Below are positions 1 through 5,569 of a stretch of 5,569 nucleotides of DNA, in pieces (positions within the stretch are counted from its first letter, which is position 1; each line of letters starts with the position of its first letter). The stretch is taken from positions 1-5,569 of the forward strand of contig JBEIGJ010000135.1 in the NCBI GenBank assembly GCA_040381935.1, given 5' to 3'. This DNA comes from Casp-actino8 sp040381935. GTDB lineage: Bacteria > Actinomycetota > Acidimicrobiia > Acidimicrobiales > Ilumatobacteraceae. The translations under genes and the position numbers were made by a program. The notes beneath the pieces are model-generated. The model worked only from the letters and a program-made list of their open reading frames with translations, was not told the origin of the DNA and made no database searches.

Positions 1-368
1 GTAGGGGAGCAATGCTCGGCATCTGGGAAGCAGAACCCGATGAATTGCCGTATCTGGTTCCCCAGGAATTCGGATTGCGCACCGACTGCCGCTGGATGGA
101 GTTACGTCCGTCAGCAGGTGGAAAAGGTTTACGAATCGAGACCTTGGTTCCAGCAGGTTTACATATGTCGGCCACGCATTATCGAGATGAGGATCTATTT
201 CGAGCGGCTGATTCCACCGAACTGGTTCGTCAATCAGGTTTGGTCGTTCATCTGGATATCGCTCATCGCGGAGTGGGAACGGCGAGTTGTGGACCCGATG
301 TCGATCCAGCGTTCCTCATTCCGACTGGGGAATTTCACTTCGCTTATCGGCTGTCTCTGACACGTTGA
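1..368 (+). CDS. lacZ: Beta-galactosidase (GH2, LacZ type), C-terminal part; 5' end outside window
   Basis: This is the last ~121 codons of a LacZ-type glycoside hydrolase family 2 beta-galactosidase, which hydrolyses terminal beta-galactosides such as lactose. The reading frame is open to the left edge (bases 1-2 finish a codon), so the ATG at base 12 is an internal Met, not a start. The visible part matches the C-terminal beta-sandwich (beta-galactosidase small-chain domain). It shows the family pattern P-Y-L-V-P-Q-E-F-G-x-R-x-D, then R-W-x-x-L, a T-H-Y-x-x-x-D-L segment, H-L-D with H-R-G-V-G-T-A-S-C-G-P-D, and a final F-H-F-A-Y-R-L strand before TGA. Where E. coli LacZ has D-D-S-W-S-P this protein has T-A-S-C-G-P, so the Trp of the E. 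coli substrate platform is probably replaced by Cys, as in several other bacterial LacZ enzymes. The catalytic glutamates lie upstream, out of view. It converges on the namH-like gene. Family assignment is firm; substrate is inferred. Confidence 0.9.
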   Translation, partial: RGAMLGIWEAEPDELPYLVPQEFGLRTDCRWMELRPSAGGKGLRIETLVPAGLHMSATHYRDEDLFRAADSTELVRQSGLVVHLDIAHRGVGTASCGPDVDPAFLIPTGEFHFAYRLSLTR

Positions 369-404
369 GACCGCAACGATCTCAGAGTGGAACCATGTGG
401 ATGG

Positions 405-1997
405 TCACGTTGACGATTGGGTAGAAGGACTATGTCGCCGAACTCGCAATGATCGGTCCTGGGCAGTCAGACATTGACCAGTTTCGGCGTCAAATCGCCA
501 GCCATGCAGGGTGCACACCACGACTTCGCCTTCGATTTGTCCGAATACCGAAAGATCGGCTTGACGATGGGGGCAATAGCGCTCCATGACGTAGTTGCCA
601 AGCACAATTTCAGCGGAAGGTGGAGGTGGTGCGATTTTTTCGCGAGCTTCAGCTTCAGTGCGTTGCATTCGTTCGACCGAAAGTGACTTGAAGAAGTTGT
701 ACAAATACTCGTTATAGGAACCGGCGCGCCACGCAGTGAAGCGACAGGACAGAAAGAGTTTGTCGCTCCAGTCGACGGAGTTATTGGCAACAACAGTTTC
801 GACAAGACGCCGATCGATCGTGAAGCGGAATCCGATCTCCTCATTGTTGTAAGGACGGATCTCTCCTTTTGGAAAATCAATGAGTATTGCTAGATCCCCG
901 GCCTGCAAAAGACACGGAGCCCCGATTGCTTGGCGCAGAGTGGGAGCCAGTGTCAGGAGCGGTTCCCACCACACCTTGATGGTCTGCAGCAAGTTGGAGG
1001 TTGGTTGATGCCAGCGACCTTTGAGGTCCTCCAGGTATTCCACGTAGTCGGCTTGATATCGACGAAGGTAGTTTTCCTTTTCTTCGAAAATTTCACGGAC
1101 GTGGATGTCATCGATGGGATGGGTGACAGAGACAACGTCTGCTTCGCAATCGTCGTTGATGGCGATCGTTGTCCCGGGAATATTGAGAATGCCCCGTTTA
1201 CCGCTGGCTTCTAGCCGTTTGATGAATTCGGTCTGATCCGGGAAAATCGATAATTCATCGCCGCGCACGACGTTCAGATGAAAGAGGTCGGGATCCAAGA
1301 AACATGGTGGCCCAGCCGATGGAACAATCACTTTGGCGTTGATGGCTTCGACGTAATGAAGGGCGCGACTGAATTGACTGGCAACTTTGTTGTCAACGAG
1401 CTCCCTCATTCGTTCCACTGGTTCGTCGTAGACCATCGGATACCAGATTGCGCCGGAAAATTGCAACCAATGCATATCGACTGGCCCGTGGGAGGCAAGA
1501 GCAGCAAGATCACTTGGTCGGCAATCGTTCTGGTTCACCAAACGATTCCTCCCGTCGCTGATAACGATGGCGGAATCGCCGCCCGGGCCGTCGGTGATGG
1601 AAGTCTCCACGTGGATTGCCACTGATAACCCGTCTCCGAGATCATGCTCGACGCCATTGGACGTGTGGATGAACTCAGCGAATCCAAGGGACCGCAAGCG
1701 GTTCTCGAGTTCCTTGGTGGGATAGGCGGGAAGAAGAACCGGAGTATGGCGCGGGATGTTCTCGGTCAGCCACTGCTCATCGAGATGATCTCCGTGGAGA
1801 TGGGAAATGTAGAGAAACGATGGGTGCCGAATGCGTTCCAGCAATGCCGGGGGAAGATGGTCATTGCGGGGAAAGACGAACCAGGACCCTAAAAAAGCCG
1901 GATTGAACCAAGGATCGCAGAGAATTGAGCCCGCAGTGGTCTCGACGAAGATGCCGGCGTGTCCGACCGATGTTGCCCGCATGGGTGAATCGCGCAC
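405..1997 (-). CDS. namH: NamH-like UDP-N-acetylmuramate hydroxylase (metallo-beta-lactamase fold + Rieske)
   Basis: This 530-residue cytoplasmic protein has the architecture of mycobacterial NamH (Rv3818) and the related CMP-sialic acid hydroxylase. NamH uses a Rieske cluster to hydroxylate UDP-MurNAc to the N-glycolyl form before peptidoglycan assembly. The N-terminal half (about 6-300) is a metallo-beta-lactamase fold: T-S-V-G-H-A-G opening, D-P-W near 28, and the metal motif HLHGDH at 66-71. Further family blocks are QFSGAIWYPMVY (179-190), VPSAGPPCFLDP (225-236), IFPDQ and THPIDD. Residues 427-436 (GSYNEYLYNF) precede the C-terminal Rieske domain. Its ligands are C475-x-H477 and C495-x2-H498, 17 residues apart, so all four [2Fe-2S] ligands are present. 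Length is close to the ~516 residues I recall for Rv3818. The GTG at 1997 has a weak AGG eight bases upstream. The ATG at 1982 (Met6) would begin MRATSVGHAG, which fits homologues, but has no visible ribosome site. It is last of four minus-strand genes. Family is confident; the exact substrate in this organism is inferred. Confidence 0.85.
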   Translation of the reverse strand: MRDSPMRATSVGHAGIFVETTAGSILCDPWFNPAFLGSWFVFPRNDHLPPALLERIRHPSFLYISHLHGDHLDEQWLTENIPRHTPVLLPAYPTKELENRLRSLGFAEFIHTSNGVEHDLGDGLSVAIHVETSITDGPGGDSAIVISDGRNRLVNQNDCRPSDLAALASHGPVDMHWLQFSGAIWYPMVYDEPVERMRELVDNKVASQFSRALHYVEAINAKVIVPSAGPPCFLDPDLFHLNVVRGDELSIFPDQTEFIKRLEASGKRGILNIPGTTIAINDDCEADVVSVTHPIDDIHVREIFEEKENYLRRYQADYVEYLEDLKGRWHQPTSNLLQTIKVWWEPLLTLAPTLRQAIGAPCLLQAGDLAILIDFPKGEIRPYNNEEIGFRFTIDRRLVETVVANNSVDWSDKLFLSCRFTAWRAGSYNEYLYNFFKSLSVERMQRTEAEAREKIAPPPPSAEIVLGNYVMERYCPHRQADLSVFGQIEGEVVVCTLHGWRFDAETGQCLTAQDRSLRVRRHSPSTQSST

Positions 1998-2005
1998 AGT
2001 TTCAA

Positions 2006-2008
2006 CCT
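2006..2008 (-). promoter_or_regulatory. Weak ribosome binding site for the namH-like gene (GTG start)
   Basis: An AGG triplet (minus strand, in the context ACTAGGTTGAAACT) lies eight bases before the GTG at 1997. It is the only Shine-Dalgarno-like match near either candidate start, and slightly favours GTG over the ATG at 1982. The match is short, so the support is limited. The 45-base gap that holds it (1998-2042) shows no clear promoter or hairpin. Confidence 0.35.
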
Positions 2009-2042
2009 AGTCAGTAGGGCTGACACCGTGAAGCGGCGGAGG

Positions 2043-2447
2043 TCACGGAATTGGAGGGTCTTTGTGGGCGACACCAGCACGCGAGACGTTGTCGGTCCAT
2101 TTCGTGCCATCCCAATAGCGATACTCGAAGCGCCCTGAAGGATCCTTGTACCAATCAGCCGGCACCGACGGGGCAGTGCTGGTGCTCGTTGCGGTCGAGG
2201 CCCAGCCCGGGTTTGAATCGGTTGGAGTTGTGGGTGCCGCTGTCGGTGCAGAAACAGCGGTGGAGACCGGTTGCACCGTGGATCGTGCCAAGTAGGCAAT
2301 CAATTCTGTGCCGGTGGAGATGATGTTGACCACGTTCCAGCCTTGTGTTGACATCGTGGTCAACTGGGTAGCCAAGTCAGCGTGGTCACCCGCTGCGACC
2401 TTGAGCGATATGAACTCCTGCATGTTCAGAAGTGTACCGTTGCTCAC
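2043..2447 (-). CDS. Small two-part protein: N-terminal GW-containing domain, Thr/Pro/Ala linker, C-terminal DUF2510 motif
   Basis: This 134-residue protein has no known function. Residues 9-56 look like a small alpha/beta domain of the DUF4177 kind: a strand (QEFISLKV), a helix (ADLATQLTTM), then the turn Q-G-W-N-V-V and a closing strand (LIAYLAR). Residues 57-95 are a low-complexity Thr/Ser/Ala/Pro linker. Residues 96-124 carry the actinobacterial DUF2510 motif: P-A-D-W-Y-K-D-P, then F-E-Y-R-Y-W-D-G-T-K-W-T. DUF2510 is a short aromatic module often found near membrane proteins in Actinobacteria. I see no signal peptide or membrane segment, so the protein is probably cytoplasmic. The GTG start overlaps the TGA of the ABC ATPase gene (GTGA), which implies translation by coupling. 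An AGGA abuts the GTG directly, too close for ordinary initiation. The alternative ATG at 2423 (Met9) has no ribosome site but begins right at the folded domain. It may be an accessory to the transporter encoded just upstream; this is inference from position. Confidence 0.75.
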   Translation of the reverse strand: MSNGTLLNMQEFISLKVAAGDHADLATQLTTMSTQGWNVVNIISTGTELIAYLARSTVQPVSTAVSAPTAAPTTPTDSNPGWASTATSTSTAPSVPADWYKDPSGRFEYRYWDGTKWTDNVSRAGVAHKDPPIP

Positions 2448-3214
2448 TCCTGTGAGGACGTCCAGTCCTCAGCAGCGACAAGGCGCCGGGCTTCCTTATC
2501 CGATGAATCACCGTCGAAGATGAGACGGCCATCGCGCAGAGCGACGGTTCGTTGTGCGGTAGTGACGAAACCCAGTTCATGAGTCGCAACGACCAATGTG
2601 GCGGCGGCATCCTGAGCCTGGTCGAAAAGGCTGAGAAGTGCTTCTTTGCCGTCGGCGTCGAGGCCGACAAATGGCTCGTCGACACAAAGGACTGTGAAAG
2701 GACGAACGAATGCAAGTGCAATTGCCGCCTTTTGTTTGAGACCGCGGCTGAATCGGTTCGGAAGATCGTCAGCCCGATCATAAAGTCCCAAAGTTCCCAG
2801 TAGGTCGGCAGCACGTTGTTCCCAACTAGTCATGCCGTGCAGACGTGCGGTGTATTCGAGATGTTCCCAAACGGAGAGATCATCGTAAAACGTTGGCGAA
2901 TCGGCAATAAAGCTGAGTTCTCGGCGAGCCTCGAGCGATCCGGTTGGGTGACCGTCAATGTTCACCGACCCCGTATCTGGTTGTAAAAGACCACTGGCGA
3001 GACGAAGAAATGTGGTCTTGCCCGAGCCGTTATGTCCGATCAGTGCAACTCGTTCACCTTTTTCGATACGGAGGGTCAGAGGAAAAAGAGCGGGACCATC
3101 TCCGTAATCTTTCGACAAGTTGCGGGCGGAAATTGCAGCCGGAGGAAGTTGGACGTCGTCAGCATCGACATGGTCCGAGGGCGAATGACCGGGTGGTTTT
3201 GGATGACGACTCAT
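2444..3214 (-). CDS. ABC transporter ATP-binding protein
   Basis: This 256-residue nucleotide-binding subunit should power the permease encoded immediately upstream. All key motifs are visible. Walker A is GHNGSGKT (60-67), Walker B is TVLCVDE with catalytic Glu180, the D-loop is G-L-D (184-186), and the switch His is His212 in ATHE. The signature is F-S-R-G-L-K-Q (155-161), the S-R-G variant of LSGGQ seen in many drug-export, Nod-type and CcmA-like ATPases. The Q-loop position reads F-I-A-D-S-P-T-F-Y, so the usual Gln appears to be Asp105. The following D-D-L-S-V-W-E-H-L-E-Y segment is typical of ABC-2-type exporters. The first ~27 residues are a Pro/His/Asp-rich extension ahead of the NBD fold (ISARNLSKDYG). 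The ATG at 3214 has GGAG seven bases upstream and overlaps the TGA of the upstream gene as ATGA; no other in-frame start lies before the NBD. Single NBD, so it probably works as a dimer. Direction is likely export; the substrate is unknown. Confidence 0.93.
   Translation of the reverse strand: MSRHPKPPGHSPSDHVDADDVQLPPAAISARNLSKDYGDGPALFPLTLRIEKGERVALIGHNGSGKTTFLRLASGLLQPDTGSVNIDGHPTGSLEARRELSFIADSPTFYDDLSVWEHLEYTARLHGMTSWEQRAADLLGTLGLYDRADDLPNRFSRGLKQKAAIALAFVRPFTVLCVDEPFVGLDADGKEALLSLFDQAQDAAATLVVATHELGFVTTAQRTVALRDGRLIFDGDSSDKEARRLVAAEDWTSSQE
2448..2451 (-). promoter_or_regulatory. AGGA directly abutting the GTG start, within the ABC/DUF2510 gene junction
   Basis: On the minus strand the junction reads CACAGGAGTGAGC. 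AGGA touches the GTG start, while TGA of the ATPase gene shares three bases with it. Zero spacing is poor for de novo initiation, so start choice here probably rests on ribosomes that have just terminated on the ATPase cistron. Confidence 0.4.
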
Positions 3215-5569
3215 GAACGATCTCCAGAGCGAAGTGACTGTTGACGACTTTCAGCAGCGGCCTGCGTGAGGGACTTTTTGATGTCATCGCGGAATCGAAT
3301 CCAGCCGATAATCAATCCGAGACCGAGGAAGACTGCAATCGCAATGCGTAGAGCTGCAGCCTCGGGGCCTTCACCGTTCTCTGCAGCACGGCGCGCGATG
3401 AATACGGGTAGTGATCCAGCCGTGCTCAGTGCAAGCGGCCACATGGCTTTGATCAGACTGACGGTGCCGGCAACTTCACTGGGCATCATATTTTGTTGAA
3501 CTGTCGTTGTGACCTGATCCGGTGCACCAGCGGAAATATTGATTGCTGCACCTCCGATACCAGCTGCTGCCGCCGGGAAAGCGATGATCAAAGCAGTCAT
3601 CCACATATCGGGTTTGATGATTCCCATAGTGAGGGTCATGATCACAGCAATCGGGATAGCCATGACGAATGAAGGAACAAGCAACGAAAGATAGATAATG
3701 CCCCGCTCTTTCGGATAGGCATCGGTACGGTCCCCTTGGTCGACCTCTTGAGCCAAGGGCTCGAGAAGTTCGAGCCCGACGATGAACAGGGCTATTCCCG
3801 CGCCCACGATGGCTGCAGTCGTTCCGTTGAAGGCTGCAACCAAACACAGGCCAGCCAAAATCGTTAACGTGAGAAGCCGGGCAAGGCGACTGCTCGGAAA
3901 ACGCAAAAGGCCGTGCCAGCCACGAAGCCATTCAGCATGTGGGCCAGAGCCACGACGAAGTCGAAGCCACGGACGCGCACGACTGCGTTCGTGGCTGAGT
4001 TGCCGACGTAAAAGTGCGACGGTGCGCAAGTCCTGCAAGGTGACTGCGAAACGCAGTTGAGCAACCAGTGCAGATCGACGACTGAGAGATTCCAAGGATT
4101 GTCTGCCAAGGAGAATGAGACTGATAAGTGCCGCTACAACTACGACGATGCTCGGAACAACTTCGATGGCGCGGATGCGACTGCCCCATAACGCCAAACC
4201 GCCGTAGAGGTTCCCGGGTCCCACTATTTCAGTGGTGGCCGATGTCAGTTGCCATGCGAGTAGAACACCACCCAGTCCACTGCTCATCCAGTGACGTAGT
4301 CGGAAACCATGGGCTATGAACGCCGCGGTGACGAATAGAGCACCTGCGGTTGCCCCCCAAATGGCTCCCGCCCCGGCCCACGACATGGTCGATCCAGGCA
4401 AGCGACGACCAGCCAATTGACCAGCCACGGCCCCGACTCCTGCGGCTCCAAAGGTCACAGTTCGAAGTCGTTGCACAGCAGGACGTAGGAGAGCACGTTG
4501 TCGACTCACGGGCGCCAACAACATGAGGTGCACATCGGCTTCCTCGATCGCCAATGGTCCGCCTCGGCTCCCCGACCGCAAACCAAGTGCTAACGCCAGA
4601 ATGCCTACGAGACCCAACCAGGCTGGACCATAGGTAGTGATGTCATCAGCGATTGATGGTGAGACTGGTTCGTCGGGAATGAATCCCGAGATGAACAAGA
4701 TGCCCCCACCAAAGACGAAAGCGGCGAGATAGACGCGGTAGAGGGCTTCGAACCACTCAAATTCGGCCAGGCGATGTTGTTGACGGGCCCGACGCAAGGC
4801 ATGAACGGCATCGATGCCAATTGATGGTGGTTCATTGTCAGTGTTGGTTTCGATTTCTTTTGCCGGACCAATCTCAGTTGGTAGAGCGGGATCAGATGCC
4901 CAGCCCGACCACGAAGGTACGAAAAGTCTCGCCGGAGGAAAACCGGTGTGTTCGAGGGCAAGAATATTGAGACAAGCAGAGATCCCGGATCCGCAATAAG
5001 CAATGAGGTCAGAGTCATCGGTGACTCCGAGATTGGAAAAATGCTGAGCGATCTCAGACGACGCTCGAAAAAGACCAGTCTCGGAGTCGATGAGGGCCGA
5101 CCATGGTGCATTGACTGCTCCAGGGATGTGTCCGGGTCGAGGATCGAGTGTGGGTACCGCTTCTGGTGCTCGGCCTTCGAATCGGTTTGCGGCTCGCGCG
5201 TCGAGTAGCACTGGGCGCTCTCGCAATTCGGTGTTGGTGACGATGTGGAGTAGCTGGCGAACATCGATGAGTCGGTCTGCTGGCCAGGGCACTGGAGTGC
5301 GAGTGGCCAGTTCGCGTGTCACTGTTGCTCCAGTTTCCAGGACATCCCCAAAGCGCTCTGTCCAGGCGCGCAGTCCGCCATTCATCAATGATGCTGGTCG
5401 TCCAATCATGCGCAACATGACAACGAGGCGAGCAGCGGTCATTCCTCCGGTGTCGTCATAGGCAATGACGTGGGTGTCGTCGCCGATACCAAGTCGAGCC
5501 ATGGATTGGGCAAAGTCCTCAGGGGTGGGAAAAGGATGCCGACCACTATGGGGATCGGTGCTGTGGTGA
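3211..5569 (-). CDS. Rhodanese/mercaptopyruvate sulfurtransferase fused to a multi-spanning ABC-type permease; N-terminus outside window
   Basis: One open frame of 785 codons runs from the right edge to the TGA at 3211. The ATG at 5502 is internal: 22 further in-frame codons precede it and include GRHPFPTPEDFA, a typical sulfurtransferase segment. About 45 residues are probably missing, judging from E. coli SseA. Numbering from the Met at 5502, residues 1-50 finish an inactive first rhodanese domain, with AYDD where a catalytic Cys would sit, as usual in this family. Residues 76-211 are the second domain. It has L-D-A-R, G-H-I-P-G-A-V-N and catalytic Cys170 in CGSGISA, the mercaptopyruvate rather than thiosulfate type, then P-S-W-S-G-W-A-S-D-P. 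After an ~18-residue polar linker comes a membrane part (about 230-740) with ~12 predicted helices and an Arg-rich cytoplasmic loop (470-540). After helix 2 it carries GLRSGSRGGPL and LLAPVSR, the latter recalling ABC-2 export permeases. The cognate ATPase overlaps by four bases. The sulfurtransferase call is firm; the permease call rests on topology and context. The fusion is unusual. Confidence 0.85.
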   Translation of the reverse strand, partial: HHSTDPHSGRHPFPTPEDFAQSMARLGIGDDTHVIAYDDTGGMTAARLVVMLRMIGRPASLMNGGLRAWTERFGDVLETGATVTRELATRTPVPWPADRLIDVRQLLHIVTNTELRERPVLLDARAANRFEGRAPEAVPTLDPRPGHIPGAVNAPWSALIDSETGLFRASSEIAQHFSNLGVTDDSDLIAYCGSGISACLNILALEHTGFPPARLFVPSWSGWASDPALPTEIGPAKEIETNTDNEPPSIGIDAVHALRRARQQHRLAEFEWFEALYRVYLAAFVFGGGILFISGFIPDEPVSPSIADDITTYGPAWLGLVGILALALGLRSGSRGGPLAIEEADVHLMLLAPVSRQRALLRPAVQRLRTVTFGAAGVGAVAGQLAGRRLPGSTMSWAGAGAIWGATAGALFVTAAFIAHGFRLRHWMSSGLGGVLLAWQLTSATTEIVGPGNLYGGLALWGSRIRAIEVVPSIVVVVAALISLILLGRQSLESLSRRSALVAQLRFAVTLQDLRTVALLRRQLSHERSRARPWLRLRRGSGPHAEWLRGWHGLLRFPSSRLARLLTLTILAGLCLVAAFNGTTAAIVGAGIALFIVGLELLEPLAQEVDQGDRTDAYPKERGIIYLSLLVPSFVMAIPIAVIMTLTMGIIKPDMWMTALIIAFPAAAAGIGGAAINISAGAPDQVTTTVQQNMMPSEVAGTVSLIKAMWPLALSTAGSLPVFIARRAAENGEGPEAAALRIAIAVFLGLGLIIGWIRFRDDIKKSLTQAAAESRQQSLRSGDRS
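3222..3225 (-). promoter_or_regulatory. Ribosome binding site of the ABC ATPase gene
   Basis: GGAG on the minus strand, seven bases before the ATG at 3214. It lies inside the last codons of the permease fusion gene. It fixes the ATPase start and, with the ATGA overlap, implies coupled synthesis of permease and ATPase. Confidence 0.7.

Noticed and set aside
12..368. A complete 118-residue protein starting at the ATG at base 12
   Set aside because: The frame is open back to the left edge and the sequence matches only the C-terminal end of LacZ, so this Met is internal.
361..413. An 8-base direct repeat (CACGTTGA at 361-368 and 406-413) and a 5-bp hairpin CGTTG/CAACG (363-378) between the convergent genes
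   Set aside because: The stem is too short and lacks a T-run for a terminator, and an 8-base repeat is unremarkable at this scale.
474..1892. Several plus-strand open frames of 60-115 codons antisense to the namH-like gene
   Set aside because: They have no recognisable domains and lie wholly opposite a well-conserved enzyme gene; they are shadow frames.
1998..2042. Possible separate promoter for the namH-like gene
   Set aside because: The 45-base gap has no convincing -35/-10 pair. Same strand and short spacing make read-through from the upstream genes the simpler reading.
4605..5264. A 219-codon minus-strand frame overlapping the sulfurtransferase-permease junction
   Set aside because: It is offset from the frame that carries the rhodanese and membrane motifs, and its product is Ser/Pro-rich with no family resemblance. 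It does not indicate a frameshift at the fusion, because the main frame is continuous.
3211..5502. Start of the fusion gene at the ATG at 5502
   Set aside because: In-frame codons from 5503 to 5568 encode a conserved sulfurtransferase segment (GRHPFPTPEDFA) and no stop precedes them. The real start is beyond the window.

Overview
The window reads as actinobacterial chromosome. A DUF2510-type domain (short W-Y-x-D-P ... Y-W-D-G-x-x-W motif), a UDP-N-acetylmuramate hydroxylase (NamH)-like protein, GTG starts and all-TGA stops point that way. Base composition looks moderate (mid-50s % G+C by eye, not counted), lower than typical Mycobacterium, Nocardia or Rhodococcus. An aquatic or Acidimicrobiia-like actinobacterium is therefore as plausible as a mycolate one. 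I cannot fix the taxon from the sequence.

Layout. Bases 1-368 (+) are the 3' end of a lacZ-type beta-galactosidase gene that begins before the window. It converges, across a 36-base gap, on a block of four minus-strand genes filling the rest of the window. Read in their direction of transcription these are: (i) a gene entering from the right edge (5569 to 3211) that encodes a two-domain rhodanese/mercaptopyruvate sulfurtransferase fused in frame to a large multi-spanning ABC-type permease; (ii) an ABC ATPase (3214 to 2444); (iii) a small protein with an N-terminal GW-containing domain and a C-terminal DUF2510 motif (2447 to 2043); (iv) a metallo-beta-lactamase-fold plus Rieske protein of the NamH family (1997 to 405).

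Genes (i)/(ii) and (ii)/(iii) each overlap by four bases (ATGA and GTGA), and (iii)/(iv) are 45 bases apart, so the four are very probably one transcript. The permease and ATPase should form one transporter. The sulfurtransferase tethered to the permease is the most unusual thing here, and no ATG or GTG start exists that would make the permease separately. NamH would act on a cytoplasmic cell-wall precursor. Whether it is functionally tied to the transporter or only co-transcribed is open.

No RNA genes, mobile elements, CRISPR arrays or convincing terminators were seen. Coding sequence covers nearly everything; the only gaps are 369-404 and 1998-2042.
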